Below, piece by piece: positions 1 to 11,480 of a DNA stretch of 64,000 nt. Every line of letters begins with the position of its first letter. Position 1 is the first letter of the stretch. The position numbers and the translations under genes are program-made. Source of the stretch: Limnanthes douglasii subsp. nivea (taxonomy: Eukaryota > Streptophyta > Magnoliopsida > Brassicales > Limnanthaceae). Under the pieces are notes generated by a model, which saw nothing but the letters and a program-made list of their open reading frames with translations, had not been told where the DNA came from and made no database searches. The stretch is from contig JAUPFV010000002.1 in the NCBI GenBank assembly GCA_036936605.1, forward strand, positions 165,532,813 through 165,596,812, in the 5' to 3' direction.

Positions 1-290
1 AGCGCGCGCTTAACACAACACTCAGCAAAACTCTCCACCCATTCGCAGCTAATTGGGTGGGACATATACCTATGAAGCTAAAAAACTCTCGTACTAATAA
101 AGGTAATGGCAGTCGTAAGCCCTAGTAAAAAATAGTAGTGTACATACAGGTTTTGTTATCCCTCGCCTGATGCGGATGCCCTCCGACCTACGGTACTCTA
201 ACTGTGACATCACTAGGAATACCATACATAGCCATAAAATTAAGCTGACCATGCTCGTCAAGGTGATGATTTTGTAGATACCCATAACAG
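1..290 (-). pseudogene. Antisense extra ORF of Tat-type element A, gypsy-type (PF04195-like) domain fragment
   Basis: The window opens inside a minus-strand coding relic. Around 25-80 the minus strand encodes PTQLAANGWRVLLS, matching PTQLAANGWRMLLS at 31,715-31,745 plus. Upstream (to about 220) lie VTVRVP and LRLPLP segments that match the complete minus-strand ORF at 43,428-43,850. The P-x-Q-L-x-x-N-x-W-R pattern is what I recall of the plant 'putative gypsy type transposon' domain (Pfam PF04195). In plants this protein is carried as an extra ORF by Tat-lineage retrotransposons; its function is unknown. At least one stop is present. The plus-strand LTR start follows at about 300, as expected for an antisense ORF just before a 3' LTR. 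Confidence 0.6.
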
Positions 291-299
291 CAAAACAAT

Positions 300-478
300 A
301 GATATGAAGAAAATATTATGACCGGGCATAATTAGCAAGAGCAGTCTGAGCGATCTTTCTAAGTCTAAAACCGAGCAGACCATATATAAATAAGATAAAG
401 AAGGAGTAGAGGAAGGGTGAAACCTTCAACTAGAGCTCGCTCAGATCACAACACGGATATGTAGCAGAGGCAAGATGC
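300..478 (+). repeat. 5' part of an LTR (3' LTR of element A), truncated
   Basis: The segment with AGACCGAG/ACCGAGCA-like words (ACCGAGCA at 370-377) resembles the start of the plus-oriented LTR near 44,520-44,700, and a TATATAAATAAG stretch occurs near 383. It stops abruptly at about 478 where minus-strand gag of another element begins, so only the upstream portion of the LTR survives. Boundaries are estimates from similarity within the window. Confidence 0.5.
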
Positions 479-479
479 A

Positions 480-1315
480 CATACTTATGGAATCAACTTT
501 AAGAGTCATGGATAAGGCTTGGCGGAGCATGAAATCATTTGGATTAAACGCCATCATCATGTTCTGAAACTTCTCTAAGTACCTCTTCGGATCCCCTGTA
601 TCATCATACGCTTTCATTCTAGAGGATTATCTCCATGAATGGAGACTCCTTAAGAACGTAGTTGGACATCATTGGGAGGACTTGGTCATACTGCACTTCC
701 TCATTATCGCGAGACTTCTTTGGAGCCTGTAATTGCACATCTTGTTGCGGTTATTATCCCTTGGATCACCTTTTGCCACTATTTTATCCTTATCCTTTTC
801 ATTTATTCTCGCGTTTGGAAGACCAATCCCCTCGTTTAAAGGGACTGACATCGACCCCCGAACGATTCCCCTCACGACTAGTTCATCGGACCTTGGTAGT
901 TAAAGCATACACAACGTCGTTAAGTTCAACTATTGTATATTTTATGGCATGCTCCCTAATGCCATGGTCGTATGTAACCCTCTATTGTTCCGTTGTAGGT
1001 ATTGAAGCTGCTGCTCCAAGTGCTGGATTATTGGCATCTTTGTTGGGTTACTAGCCGCTGGTTCCTATAGTGTGGGGTCTGTAACGTTTACCAGTGCGAG
1101 AGGTATGTTTTCTGGCTCAATGGAAACCGACGGCTGGATACCACGGGGTCCTGCTCCAATGTGGGTTGCCTCCATGATTTCTAGATTGATGATCATGATA
1201 AGAGGCAACTGAATCTGCTCATCCGCTTGATCCACTAGAATTTTCTGGTGATTCGTCGTCTCACTCTGCTTCATAACTTTCCTTTCAATCCGTGATCATG
1301 TTATTACCATGGTTA
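480..1315 (-). pseudogene. Gag N-terminal half, Tat-type element B (decayed)
   Basis: Read on the minus strand, 520-600 encodes DPKRYLEKFQNMMMAFNPND, the same block as LERFLAKFRNMMMTFNPND in the minus-strand gag near 36,660-36,740, and the whole segment to the CCATGG at about 1,310 runs parallel to 36,650-37,450. Gag is the structural particle protein of the retrotransposon. Downstream gag, protease and pol are missing: the relic ends at about 480 against the LTR piece of element A, pointing to a deletion or recombination junction. Plus-strand frames here are shadows. Confidence 0.6.
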
Positions 1316-1348
1316 ACGAATCTAATTATTGTGTATGTTTCATTACAA

Positions 1349-1369
1349 GTTTCCAAAGACTGTGTCAAA
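1349..1369 (-). other. Decayed primer-binding site of element B
   Basis: On the minus strand the LTR end ...CCATAATA is followed by AAT and then TTGACACAGTCTTTGGA. This aligns with element H (AAT, then TAGGCGCAGTCAGTGGGA at 37,495-37,512) and element D (TTGGCGTCGCTAGTGGGA). The spacing to the LTR end is the same, so this is most likely the former tRNA primer site with several substitutions. Confidence 0.5.
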
Positions 1370-1371
1370 TT

Positions 1372-1940
1372 TATTATGGAAAAAAATAACTAATATAATG
1401 CCAAGTAGAAATTTTATTGATCAAGGAAGAAAATATACATTTTTTATCGATTGTCTGCCTATTTATACTATTTCGTAGCAGTTTTAATTTTCCACTTATG
1501 ACATGATTCCACTAATCGTGCATGTAGACTAGTATTAATGATAATGGCCCTAATATTGTGGCCATTACTCTAACCGTCGTGCTTTACGTGGGTTAACTAG
1601 TCAACCATCATTGATTTAGTTATAACAATTTCCTTAGTCGATCTCCTTAATAACCTAGCTCAATCGTTTCGTTGTTATGTGTTAGCTTGATGGATACATC
1701 TGCTCGGTTATGAAATCTGCTCGGTTTTATTCTTGTTTGGTAACGGCCTGATTGTATTCATATTTGATGATACATTTTGCTCAGTTTTAGTTTTTATTCA
1801 GTTCGGTAACTTGCTTGGTTCATCGTGTCTTCATGCGCTACCCCTGCTCCATAACACCTCAACACAGTTACTTTTCATGAACTGGTTTGCTAGTTTGTTT
1901 CTGATCCTCATAAGATATCGATACTTCTCAGGTTGACCTT
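1372..1940 (-). repeat. LTR of element B (5' LTR, minus orientation)
   Basis: It lies immediately upstream (in element sense) of the primer site and gag. It carries TGCTCGGT at 1,701-1,708 and 1,718-1,725, the same motif found in the LTRs at 37.5-38.2 kb and 63.4-64.0 kb, and a TTTATACTATTT stretch near 1,462-1,475. The far end (about 1,940) is judged from loss of similarity to the 38,120-38,165 LTR terminus and is approximate. Confidence 0.55.
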
Positions 1941-2099
1941 ATTTGTTCGATATCGAGTACCATGTCGACGTATTACTTGCACGTCGTCTTATTTTCATAA
2001 ATATTGGTTTTATATTCTTTAGTATATCTGTATTATTCATATCTTCTTGGAATTTTCCTGATCTTAGTAGTTGGTAAAGTCATCCTAATCATGTCATAC

Positions 2100-2600
2100 A
2101 AAAATGAAGAGCTTTTTCGGCTAAACGAAATCTGAAGCCATTGTTGCATATGTAGATCGGCTAGGAAAAGTAGGGCATATCCAGGATTTGCATTACCCTT
2201 TGTGGATAAAAAATCTGTTACTCATGAAAAATAAAAATGAAGAATTATGTATGTGTGTTATTCACAGATTTAAATTGGGTTTGTCTTAATGATCCATTTT
2301 TTGTCACTAGAATTGATTAACTATAGCTTCAGCTTCGAGTAATAAGTTGTTGTCATTCATGGATGAGTTTGAATGATATAAGCAGATACATATTGATTTA
2401 TGGGACCAAGACGACACCATGCTCATGATAGGTAAAGGTCTTCATTGCTACAAAGTTATGCCATTTGGTTGGAAATACAATGTGACTACTTATCAATGTT
2501 TGGTAAATAAAGTCTTTGCTAATTAGATTGGAAGAAATGTTAAGTTTTACATTAATGATATAGGTTGGATATTAATTTCTTTAAGCAGATTTATATCAAT
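2100..2600 (+). pseudogene. Reverse transcriptase relic, Tat-type element C
   Basis: Fragments in shifting frames follow the Tat RT order: RAFSAKRN-like then EAIVAYVDRLGKVGHIQD (about 2,105-2,190), a decayed VDF/LN block (2,250-2,300), an aspartate block (2,345-2,420), a CY-K-VMPFG-like block (2,440-2,470), and Y-x-L/VNKVFA-x-IGRN ending in an IND sequence replacing YIDD (2,475-2,560). The best matching copy is 15,990-16,460. RT copies element RNA to cDNA. There are many stops and no polyprotein could be made. Gag, protease and most of pol are absent. Confidence 0.65.
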
Positions 2601-2689
2601 GTCTTTGGATAAATGTGTCCTATTTTTCTGAATTTTAAGAAACACAAATGAATTAGTTTGGACTTCGAAGTGTGAGGAAGACTTTATCC

Positions 2690-4145
2690 AGATGAATGGC
2701 TAGTTGATCTACTAAGGCCATATCTTTATACCATAATTCTTGTGGTACCAACTCCAATAGAGATTCGAGATTCAACTTTGGGAATGTTTTATGAAAGTCT
2801 AAGAACATGTCAGACTTGCTCAAAGCATGTCTCTTAGATAAGTACTCTAGGATTTTACCAGCATACTCATCAACTACAACTTCCTTATCTTTTACATTGT
2901 TAGTCTTACCAACAGTTAGCTCCCCTTCGATTTTTTTGTAAGCACATTCTGGTAATTTAATGCTTTCAATTAATGCTCTATAGAATTCTTATCATCTTTT
3001 CCCTCATCTTTATATTTTTAGATTTCCTCATATTGATGTGGTATTTGTCCCTCTAGTCGATTTCTGAGGTAATCATTTTTTTTATTTTTAAGGGATAGGG
3101 AACAATAACCATGGTATTCCATCAACAATAAACATCAGATTCATCATTAACATGTATCAACTCTTCGAGGTGATTTGCTTTAACAATAACCATGATATTC
3201 TTCTTCGAACCCAGCCTCATAATAAGTTGATGTATGTATTGGTCCGCTAACGATGGTTTATAATTAAGTTTCTCGAAGCTAAATAATTATGGAAAGCGTT
3301 GGCCCAATTCTTTTCAGCCTATTGATGGAGCTTCATAAAAGTGATTTTTGGTAGCCTCCAAATGTTACTCTTGTGATTTCAGAATCACTGTAAAAAATAG
3401 AAACTTACAAATATGTATAGAGAAGTCAAAGGTAAAAACAAGGCTTAAGAAGTTACTCACATTTTACCACACTTTTGAATGCAACTTATATTATTTATTA
3501 TGGATATCTTCTTACCATTCTCTACTTTGCCACTAACAAAAGAATTTTGGCTTCTACATTTTATCTATTTCTAGCAAGTCACTGAACACCTTGTACTCAT
3601 ATCTAAAAGTGAGGAATTGGAAGGGGATCTGATAGTTCTTTGATAGCATAGTGATAGCCACAAACTCCTCCATTGGCATCTGAATTTTTGATACACTCAA
3701 GGCCATGATGCACGACATCAAGATGAACTAGGATTTTGGGCTCGTCTAAGTTGGACATAGGCCAAATAGGTTGAAATACTTGATTCTTTCATGCTCTTGA
3801 GGAAACCATAGCCTCTGGTTTAGTACATTCGGATAGACAACCAGTTCGGTTAATGAGTTGTTTAATCAGTGTCTCGCCACTTTTTGGTAATCTTATGATC
3901 ACGTCATTTTGAATTCCCTACTTAGATCGAAGAACGCTTAACCAAATATCTGAATGATAATTATATTGTATTCGGGAAAGAGAAATCAAATACACGTTAT
4001 TCATGTATCCAACTTAGGCCTCACACACTTAGATGATAAAAGGGGTAACTCCAGTTTCTCTATTTTATTCTTACCCTTACTCCCTATGGATTTAAGGTCT
4101 TTCCTCACACCTTCTTTGGGGACTTTGAAATTTCTTCCGAATTGA
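2690..4145 (-). pseudogene. Antisense extra ORF of element C (PF04195-type protein with C-terminal helical part)
   Basis: The minus strand from about 3,000 down to 2,690 is open for roughly 100 codons with a hydrophilic helical composition ending in an EFHxTFPK-like block (DFHKTFPKLN), comparable to EFHAAFPKE at the end of the extra ORF at 51,929-52,180. At 3,860-3,900 the minus strand encodes DVIIRLPKSGETLI, matching DNITLRLPKERKL in 54,653-55,015. Between these lie several frameshifts and stops. It sits downstream of the RT relic in antisense, the arrangement seen in elements G, I and L. Function of this protein family is unknown. Confidence 0.5.
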
Positions 4146-5109
4146 TCTCACGCCCCATGTAATGATTCACCGTTAGTATTTTAGTCTTCTTCATCTATTA
4201 ATTGTCTCAGATTAGATCTTAAAAACAATTATTTTCTTTGAGGTGCATTTCGCTGAGGGATAGCTATTTATTTTTAGATAACTTTTCTAAGCGAGAGCAT
4301 AAGGATGATGGGGTATGATTCTAATGATCTTTTTCATTTATGGGGGCTTGTCGGATGTATGCTGCTAGTTTATCCTTGAGATCATGTCCGCCTTGAAGAA
4401 TATTTTCTTGACAATAAGGATTGAGCAGTGGATGTCGGTTTGGGTGAAATTATGTGTCGTTAATAGGGATAAATACATCCATAGTCAATGTTTTGATTAA
4501 TGATAGTTGTCCCTTCAGACCATGGTAACCCTATAGCTCTTCTAGCTCATTTCTTCTCTTCAACTTTATCCATAAGTATAACCAATCTGTCAAAGTAGTT
4601 CTAGTAGTGAACATTCAAGATCAATAAAAAGTTGTCGCCGAAGAATAATTTTATGGGGGTTGTTAAAACAAAAGACGAGAGTTGTTGTTATGAGACGATA
4701 GAGTTTCTCTCTCTATAAATTTAGTTTATCTCTCTAAAAATGGTTATAATAGGCAAAATGGGGGTGGAAATAGCTTATAGAGAACTGTAGAAAAGCCCTA
4801 TAACCCCCTTATCATAAGCCTAACAAGCGCGATCTTTGGGAAGTTGAAGAGTCTCCACCCATTATTTTTTCTAGAGAAGTGGAATCTTTTTCAAACATCG
4901 TCATGCTACACCACTTATGATAGAGGTCGTAGACCTACAATTTTCATGACATGTGTAGAAGAGTATAACCGAATGCCTATCTTTAAATAATGCATACAAG
5001 AATATCTGAACGACTCCATAATTCAGTTCAAGATTCTCTCTCTTGAATGCAAAAATCCTAAAATGTATAATACATATATCCTCTTAAATGACATTCTTGA
5101 GGACTGAGG
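4146..5109. other. No supportable gene; AT-rich stretch
   Basis: I see no coherent reading frame with recognisable motifs. The part near 4,640-4,840 has pyrimidine-rich TCTCTCTCT and TATAAATTTAG segments of the kind found in the L-type LTRs (47.8-48.0 kb), so it may be a decayed LTR, but I could not align it convincingly. A minus-strand NNGWR codon run near 4,855-4,875 hints at another extra-ORF fragment. Confidence 0.3.
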
Positions 5110-5773
5110 GTGTTAAGAAGGTACTCACCACAAGTAAGAAGGATATGCATACAAGTGATCGATAAGTAATAAGATATAAGAACAACATGAGCCAAGCTGA
5201 TTACAAGACAAGAAATGTTACGAGCAGAGGGAAGATCAAACCAAAGAGGAACCGAAGCAAAGCAGAGGGACACAGGCCAAGCAGCAAAATGAAGAACAAT
5301 CAAACGAACATTACGATTAACCAACGACTCATTAGCTAAGCTAAACGGAGCAAACTCTTCATCGAGAAAGGAATAAGAATCATGAGGACAAAGAGGGATA
5401 ATGAGACCTCTGCTGAGGCAAGGAAAGAACTAAACAAGAAACATAACCGAGCATATGTGAAGAAATTGGAAAGACACTCGGTCTATGACGCTGATATAAG
5501 CCGACAAAGTTCCATCTACAATGGAGATGGTTAAAGTAGCGGTTCAAAGCCACATTAACTGGACCAGTCAAACCACTAACGTAATGGCCACTAATCAAGG
5601 TCCCATGATGTAAATACAATTGTACGTGTAGTTAGTGGAGCCAAATGTTGTAGTAATGACTTGTAAAGGGTAACAAGGGGTATAAAAAACGGATAAACCC
5701 TAAAAATATAATTTATCTTCCTTGATAATAAAAGTTTTCTACTTGGCTTTCCCTTTGTTATTTTCCTATAACA
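5110..5773 (+). repeat. 5' LTR of Tat-type element D
   Basis: The 3' end (TTCCTATAACA, 5,763-5,773) is directly followed by AAC and a primer site. The U5 block AATAAAAGTTTTCTACTTGGC recurs in the LTRs of H, I and J. ACCGAGCA occurs at 5,446-5,453 and a GGTATAAAAAACG TATA-like box near 5,680. The GACCAGTCAAACCACTAA block near 5,560 matches the reversed H LTR. The start is approximate because no second LTR of this element is present. Confidence 0.65.
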
Positions 5774-5776
5774 AAC

Positions 5777-5794
5777 TTGGCGTCGCTAGTGGGA
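5777..5794 (+). other. Primer-binding site of element D
   Basis: TTGGCGTCGCTAGTGGGA lies three bases after the LTR end. It is of the TTGGCGccg...GTGGGAA type common in plant Tat-lineage elements and is where a host tRNA would prime minus-strand cDNA synthesis. Matching sites are at 37,495-37,512 (minus) and, decayed, at 1,349-1,369 (minus). Confidence 0.7.
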
Positions 5795-5824
5795 AACTGA
5801 TATAGTTTTTATTTCTGAAGTACA

Positions 5825-7560
5825 ATGACCATGGTAATTACTAGGTCAAGGATTTGACAGAGACATTCCAGAACCAAGCAAAACAACAACGAATCAGAGA
5901 ACAATTGTGAATCCTCTAGCAAGGCATGACCTACTGCGTCCCAGTAATGCCACCGGCCTAGAGGTCATCATTGTAGTTACTTTGGAACGTGTGGAGCCTC
6001 CAACACCGAGGATTCATTCGATGGTTCAGACCGAACCATAGATCAATCCACCAGGAGGTGCGGCGGCCCCTGTTGTGCACATAATACCAGGTGAGTATCT
6101 AATAGTAACACCAAATTTTCAACAGTTAGAACAACAGTTTCAACACCTACATCAAGAGCAACTTAGGGTGGCGTGAAATCGAGATGCACGGGAACAAGCC
6201 ATGCATCTGACCATAACAGGAATGAATGACGCACTCCATGCCCTTAATCCCAAGGTAATGGGGACAGCCGAGCTAACTACCATCTGAGCCTTATGCCAAC
6301 CGTGCCAATTGAGGGGACCGATCGTCCCAGGGTAAAGACAAAAAGAGAGAGAATAAGAGAGTAGAGGCAAGAAACGCTCCAAGGAACAGGATTTGAGGAA
6401 AGAGATACGCGCAAACACATCGAAGAGGGCTAGAGAGGACGTTCACTAAAATCAGGTGCGAATGAGAATGTCTAGTTACATCCTCAAATAATCATCTTTC
6501 GTAGAGAAAATCCTCGAATCCCAATTCCCATGGAAGTTCGACGCATTCAGGATGTAAGCTTACGACGGAACGAGCAATCCGGAGAGACACCTTGAACAAT
6601 TCTATAACATGTTGATGACATTCAATCTCAACGAAACTATGTTGTGTCGAGCCTTGTTAATGACCCTCAAGGGAAACACAATGGTTTAAGTCAGTTGTCT
6701 ACCCAAAGGATCCATTCACGATTTCTCCAGCTTACGGAAAGTATTCAGATAGAAGTTTGTTGGCAACAAGGAGCTCAGGCACAAGCGAGACTCGATTATG
6801 GACCTCTACCATAGGCGAGGTGAGTCACTTAAAACTTACGTTAGGCGTTTTGTGCACGCCAAGAATTACTTGCTAGATACGGAATAGAATATGGTTGTAG
6901 CCTCCATTAAGATATTCCTTGACCGACGAGGGAAACTATATGCCGACCTGATTAAATTCCCAATGCAGAAGATGAGAGATCTGCTTGCCTATGCTAACAC
7001 ATTCATACCGGTGGATGATGCTAGAAAAGGAGATTCACCTGACAGACAAGTCTTTGATTCTAAAGGAGGACTGCTTGACCGAATAAAGACTGCGACGAAC
7101 CACGACATGACACGAGCTGAAGGCCTTATCACTATGAATATCCATTAGGAGATTTACCCTATGGACCAAGTTCATATCGGCCATATATGACCAGACAAAA
7201 GGTAGAATAAAGTATGAAACGCCGCGACTAATGAGCCTCCCTGGTTTCAAGCGATCAAGCAGGTATTTTTACTCATACCATAAGAATCATGGACCCCGAC
7301 TGATGAGTGCTGGCAACTCAGAAAAGAAATTCAGAGGTTGATAGATAACTGGGAACTCATCGAGTTTACCAGGAAACAAGATAACCAAAGACAGCCCGAT
7401 CAATGAATAGAAGACTGGTAATGATACCCAAGAATACAAAGGAAAACAACAGTGGACATTTACCAATGTGGGGGTCATTCGATATAATTATCGAAGAGAA
7501 TGATTGAAAAGAAGGGAATTCTAAGGTGGCTTATAATAATTCTCCGATTAGAGGGGCCAA
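5825..7560 (+). pseudogene. Gag, Tat-type element D
   Basis: Starts near ATGACCATGGTAATTAC (5,825), 50 bp after the primer site, but meets a stop after about 10 codons. The retrotransposon-gag core lies at 6,530-7,000: Y-D/G-T-S-N-P-E-R-H-L, MTFNLNETMLCRALLMTLKG, then SLRKVFR and FVGNKELRHKRDSIMDLYHRRGES, and FVHAKNYLLDTE. The last open piece, 6,891-7,148, encodes LDRRGKLYADLIKFPMQKM, paralleled at 36,374-36,667 (minus). A C-H-H-C type knuckle region would be around 7,260-7,330 (HKNHG...). Multiple stops and frameshifts. Gag packages the element RNA. Confidence 0.75.
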
Positions 7561-7599
7561 TTTCCATCTCTTTTCACGATCGCTGGTGGAAACTCCGCG

Positions 7600-8193
7600 A
7601 TGGTCCAAAGGCCGAAAACCAGCAAAAGAGTGCGAGCCGATCATGAAGTATGTGAGGTTGAATCTTCCTTTTATGGTAACTACGACGATCCAGTGATATA
7701 CCTCACATTCAACAATGACAACCTACAAGATGTTAGCACACCCCATGGCAACGCGCTGACAATAAACCTTGACATTGGAGAGGTAATGGTAAGTTGAGTC
7801 CTAGTCGATGAGGGTAGCTCCACCAACATTATATTCAAAGGTAGATATGACCGAATGAATAACATGCCTCCCTACAAGGTCGTTCAACGAACTTTGGTCG
7901 GTTACGAGGGAAAATCGTCTCAATTCATCGGAGAAGTGGAGTTGATGGTCAAGGCAGGATACAGAGCTACTAAACGTAAGCTAAAAATATTATTCATAAT
8001 CTCGGACACCCCCAATTTGTATCACGGAATAATGGGCAGACTATGTTTGCATCGAATAGAGGTCATCCCATGCACGTTTACGAAATGTATCAAGTACCTG
8101 GTGGGGAACACAATAGGTGTCATCAGAGGAAGGAAACATACTGCGAGGACATGTTACGTAGTTATTGTCGACCCGACAAAGCCCCTCAGATAG
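7600..8193 (+). pseudogene. Aspartic protease region, element D
   Basis: Two open pieces (7,600-7,797 and 7,855-8,193) are separated by an in-frame stop just before the active site, which reads VLVDEGSSTNIIF; the usual D-T/G-G is D-E-G here. After it come PPYKVVQRTLVGYEGKSS and the hydrophobic LKILFIISDTPNLYHGIMGR block, then the conserved ARTCYVVIVDPTKP tail. The same order is found in F (minus 12,533-12,868) and I (38,443-39,080). The protease would cleave Gag-Pol. The active-site change and the stop indicate an inactive copy. Confidence 0.75.
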
Positions 8194-8219
8194 CAATTAA
8201 CTAGTGAGGGGGCATGGAG

Positions 8220-9130
8220 AGAATTATTGCACCGCCCTCACTTGAACTAGTAGATGATCCTTAAGAAACAGAAGAGCCAGCAGAGGACCCACTCGACCTG
8301 GTTGAGGAGATAGTACCCAAGAGATGCACTTTTTAGTTGGGTAATCACTTAAATTCTCTCTCTTTAAGCAATCATTAATCAAACTATTAGAAATAAATTT
8401 AGATGTATTTGCATGGGAAGCTAACGATGTTTCAGGTGTCGAACCTTTAGTTATCTTCCATAAATTGGCTATCAATTCATATGCCAAACCCGTGCAGCAG
8501 AAGCGACAATCTTTCTCCGCCGAGAAGAAAAAGGCCATATATGTTGAGGTAACAAAATTGTCCAAGCTAAGGAATATTAGGCCAGTTTGGTATCCGTTAT
8601 GTCTAGCAAACGGTGCTAGTTAAGAAAAAGGTGGGCCAGTGCCGTATGTGTCGATTTTACCGACCTGAACCGCGCATGTCCAAAAGATATGTTTCCCTTA
8701 CCCCACATGCATCAGCTTGTAGACTCGTTTCTATCGTTCGTGGATGCATACTCGGGTTACAACCAGATTCACCTCGACCCTTTAGATGAAGAGCACACTG
8801 CTTTCCAAACGGAGCGCGACCTATACTACTACATAGTAATCTCGATCAGACTCAATAATGCGGGTTCTAAATATCAGCGCCTCGTCAATCACATCTTTAA
8901 CAAACACTTGCATCATCATACAGAAGCGTAGATCGATGACACTATCGTGAAGACACATACAGCAGACCAGACACTCGTGACGTTCCAAACGATGACCTAC
9001 TATGTTAGTTCAATTTAAAACTTAACCCGAGAAGTGCTCTTCTGGAGTACGACGTGGAAAATTTATAGGCTACATCATCAACAAAAAGGGTATCGAGGTG
9101 ACTAGTTACAAGCAATTATACAGATTGCAC
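8220..9130 (+). pseudogene. Reverse transcriptase, element D
   Basis: Motifs in order: QQKRQSFSAEKKKAI (8,495-8,540), VDFTDLNRACPKDMF (8,650-8,695), H-QLVDSF then FVDAYSGYNQIHLDP (8,700-8,785), HTAFQTERDLYYY (8,800-8,830), and a YIDD region at 8,915-8,960 reading TEA-stop-IDDTIVK. The frame is broken repeatedly. This order and wording are those of Tat-lineage RT. The stop just before IDD removes the catalytic loop from any product. Confidence 0.75.
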
Positions 9131-9600
9131 CACCCCAGAACATCAAGGAAGTGCAACGTCTCACGGACGCCTCGCAACACTTTCCCACTTTATTTCCAGA
9201 GCCTCAGATAAAAGCCATCCTTTTTTTGAGATTCTTCAATGAGTTAAAAAGTTTGAGTGAAAAGATGAATGTAATAAGGCATCCACCGAGCTAAAAAACT
9301 ATCCCACATCGCAAGAAATTTTATCTGCCCCTCGTTGGTGAGCTATTATTTTTGAACTTATCTATTTCACCATTTTTTGTCAGCGTAGTTCTGGTTAGAG
9401 AGCCAGACGATGTCCAGCGACCTATTTGTTATAATAGCAAAATCTTGGTCGACGCAGAGACTAAGTAACCTAATTGGAAAAAACTCGTGTTGGGTTTCGT
9501 AATAATTGCTTGGAAAATGCGCCTGTATTTCTAGGGCCACAAAACTGCAATCTGCATGTCTTTCCCTCTCAAATCGGGGCTAAAAACCGTGTAAAGTCAT
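9130..9600 (+). pseudogene. RNase H (first, RT-linked), element D
   Basis: After the RT thumb-like block there is SRASDKSHPFLRFF (9,198-9,240), then LSISPFFVSVVLVREPDDVQRPICYNSKILVDAETK (in pieces, 9,355-9,465) and LVLGFVIIA-x-KMRLYF-x-GH (9,480-9,545). This is the RT-adjacent RNase H that degrades template RNA. The relic ends at about 9,600, where an unrelated gag relic takes over; the second RNase H and integrase of this element are gone. Confidence 0.65.
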
Positions 9601-9673
9601 TGATGTTTGGCACATGTTGCATTCGTGCCACTAAGGTTCATTCATCCCCAAAACGAGTCACTACTGTTTAAAA

Positions 9674-10440
9674 ATGTTGCAATCTGCGGTCTGTGTCACG
9701 GAGCAGGTCGATCCCGTTATTGAATCTAATTACCCGGCGACCACCTCCATAATTTATTATTTGGAATATAATATCGGGGATACGCAGCACGAACAGCAAA
9801 GGGCCGCCCATGACCAGAAATCCAAATACCAGACAGCCAAAGTGACCCTGGCAGAGATGAATGACACTCTCCACATGTTAACAACTAAGGTGCAAGGTGG
9901 TTTAGTTGCTTGTTGATAGGATCTATACATGATTTGGTAGGCCTTTTGGGCACTTTCAGAGACAGGTTTGATGAAAATTAAGAGTCTCAGAGCCACAGTG
10001 ATCATAGACCTTAACCAAAGAAGGGGCAAGACATTGAAAAGCTACACCATACGTTTTGGCCATGCCACGAATGCTTTGCCAAACCTTAATGAGTCTATGA
10101 CTATTGCTTCCCTCATGAGAGACCTTGACCAAAAGGGGCAGCTATAAACTGACCTAGTCCGTTTTCCAGTAAGAAAATGGTAGATCTCCTAGCCCGAGAC
10201 GATCAATTCATCTGGGTCGACAATGCAACAAAATGGGAGTCCCCAGACCGAGTCGTGCCGGATATCAACGACTATCGTGTGACAGAAGGATGATGAAAGA
10301 AGGGTCTCGCCACGATGGTGCATGGAGCACAAGAAATTGTCGTATAACACTTTACGAGAACCAGATACGACGTACTATGCACAGGAAGAAGGGAAATAAT
10401 CAATATGTGTCCCCACATACTACACACACCCCTAGCAAAC
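9674..10440 (+). pseudogene. Internally deleted gag, element E
   Basis: The first part (9,790-9,900) encodes QQRAAHDQKSKYQ then AEMNDTLHMLTTKVQG, matching EGMNDTLHAFNAKVRG at 37,030-37,080 (minus). A jump then goes straight to the gag core: RRGKTLKSYTIRFGHATNAL, NLNESMTIASLMRDLDQKGQ, and PVRKMVDLLARDDQFI-like sequence (10,015-10,225). About 500 bp of middle gag is missing relative to element D. It abuts minus-strand pol of element F at about 10,441, head to head. Confidence 0.65.
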
Positions 10441-10990
10441 AACTGGTCCGCCAATCACTCGTACTATGAGTTGCATGTATAATTTCCTATTCGGTGATGG
10501 GCTTTGTTACAAGAAAGTTTTGAAAGAGGACTGAAGTATTTTCTCCCGAGGCTTCCGTTTTTGCTAACAAGTCCGCTGTTGAGTTCTCTATGCGGGAAAC
10601 TTGTTCATATGACAACTTTATAAATTTGGAATCGTATTCTTTGAGTATGACGAGGTAGCTCCTGATTCCATCCTTTATTCCATTATAAGTGCCGACTACC
10701 TGATTAATAACTATGTGAGTCCGATCAGATCTAAAAAACGCCTACCCCGCGAATCAAAGTCAACTTCATACCACACAAGACTGCCTCGTACTCTGCAACG
10801 TTATTTCTGACGGGATATTAAATATATTTGTTTGCTTATTTTCATCTTCAGTGGGCCAACAGAGCACCACCATAGCTCCACCGCACAATGTACTTGATGC
10901 TCCATCTGCTTTGACCATCCATTCGATGTGTTCAACTTCCATGGGATGATCTTCTGTGGGGTGTTTTTCTAAATGAATAGAACTCGGCTA
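10441..10990 (-). pseudogene. Second RNase H and linker to integrase, element F
   Basis: Minus-strand reading gives WMVKADGASSTLCGGA (10,880-10,930), the first-aspartate block of the second, archaeal-like RNase H characteristic of the Tat lineage, followed by degraded sequence and then SYEQVSRIENSTADLLAK (10,555-10,610) and EIIHATHSTSDWR (10,450-10,490). The same order is at 34,430-34,864 (minus), about 80% similar by eye. The integrase that should follow is missing: the relic breaks at 10,441. Confidence 0.65.
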
Positions 10991-11480
10991 AAAAATCAAC
11001 CACAATCTGGACTTTAATGCCGGTGTAGGGTTCAAACCATATGGCATATTCTCCGAGCTCGACACTCTATTTGGTTAACCACCCTGATGTGTCAAGCTTT
11101 TGTAGCACAACTTGAAGGGGAAAGACTGTTCACACACATATTAGATATCCTTGGAAGTATGGTCGCATTTTTCGAGCGAAAGTGACTAGTCTAAATGCGA
11201 GTTTTTCAAGGTTGCGGTACCTTGTTTCAATATTAATTAGCGTTTTGTTGGTGTAGTACACTGATCTTTGTATTCCATTCGCCTCGCGTATCAAAACTGA
11301 ACTAACAGAGAATGCAGATATCGATAAATATAGAAACAAATAATCACCAATGACGCGTACGGATAAGATTTGGGATGAGCTGAGATATAAGTATTACTCG
11401 GTAAATGCCTTGTCACAGTCTTCCTTCCAACTGAACTTCTTTGCTCCTCTCAGGATTTCAAAAAAAAAGATGACTTTCAT
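10991..11480 (-). pseudogene. RNase H (first), element F
   Basis: The open piece 11,130-11,339 encodes FLYLSISAFSVSSVLIREA, VYYTNKTLINIETRYRNLEK and FARKMRPYFQGYLICV, the RT-linked RNase H of Tat elements. Sister copies are 34,990-35,484 (minus) and 40,250-40,603 (plus). The downstream ELGEYAIWFEP-like segment is at about 11,040-11,075. It would degrade RNA in RNA-DNA hybrids during cDNA synthesis. Flanking frames are broken. Confidence 0.7.

Noticed and set aside
662..1054. 130-codon plus-strand ORF
   Set aside because: It is the complement of minus-strand gag B, which has clear Gag motifs; the plus product has no recognisable feature.
5058..5619. Minus-strand ORFs of 88 and 79 codons
   Set aside because: They lie inside the D LTR, which aligns with other LTRs, and have no protein motif.
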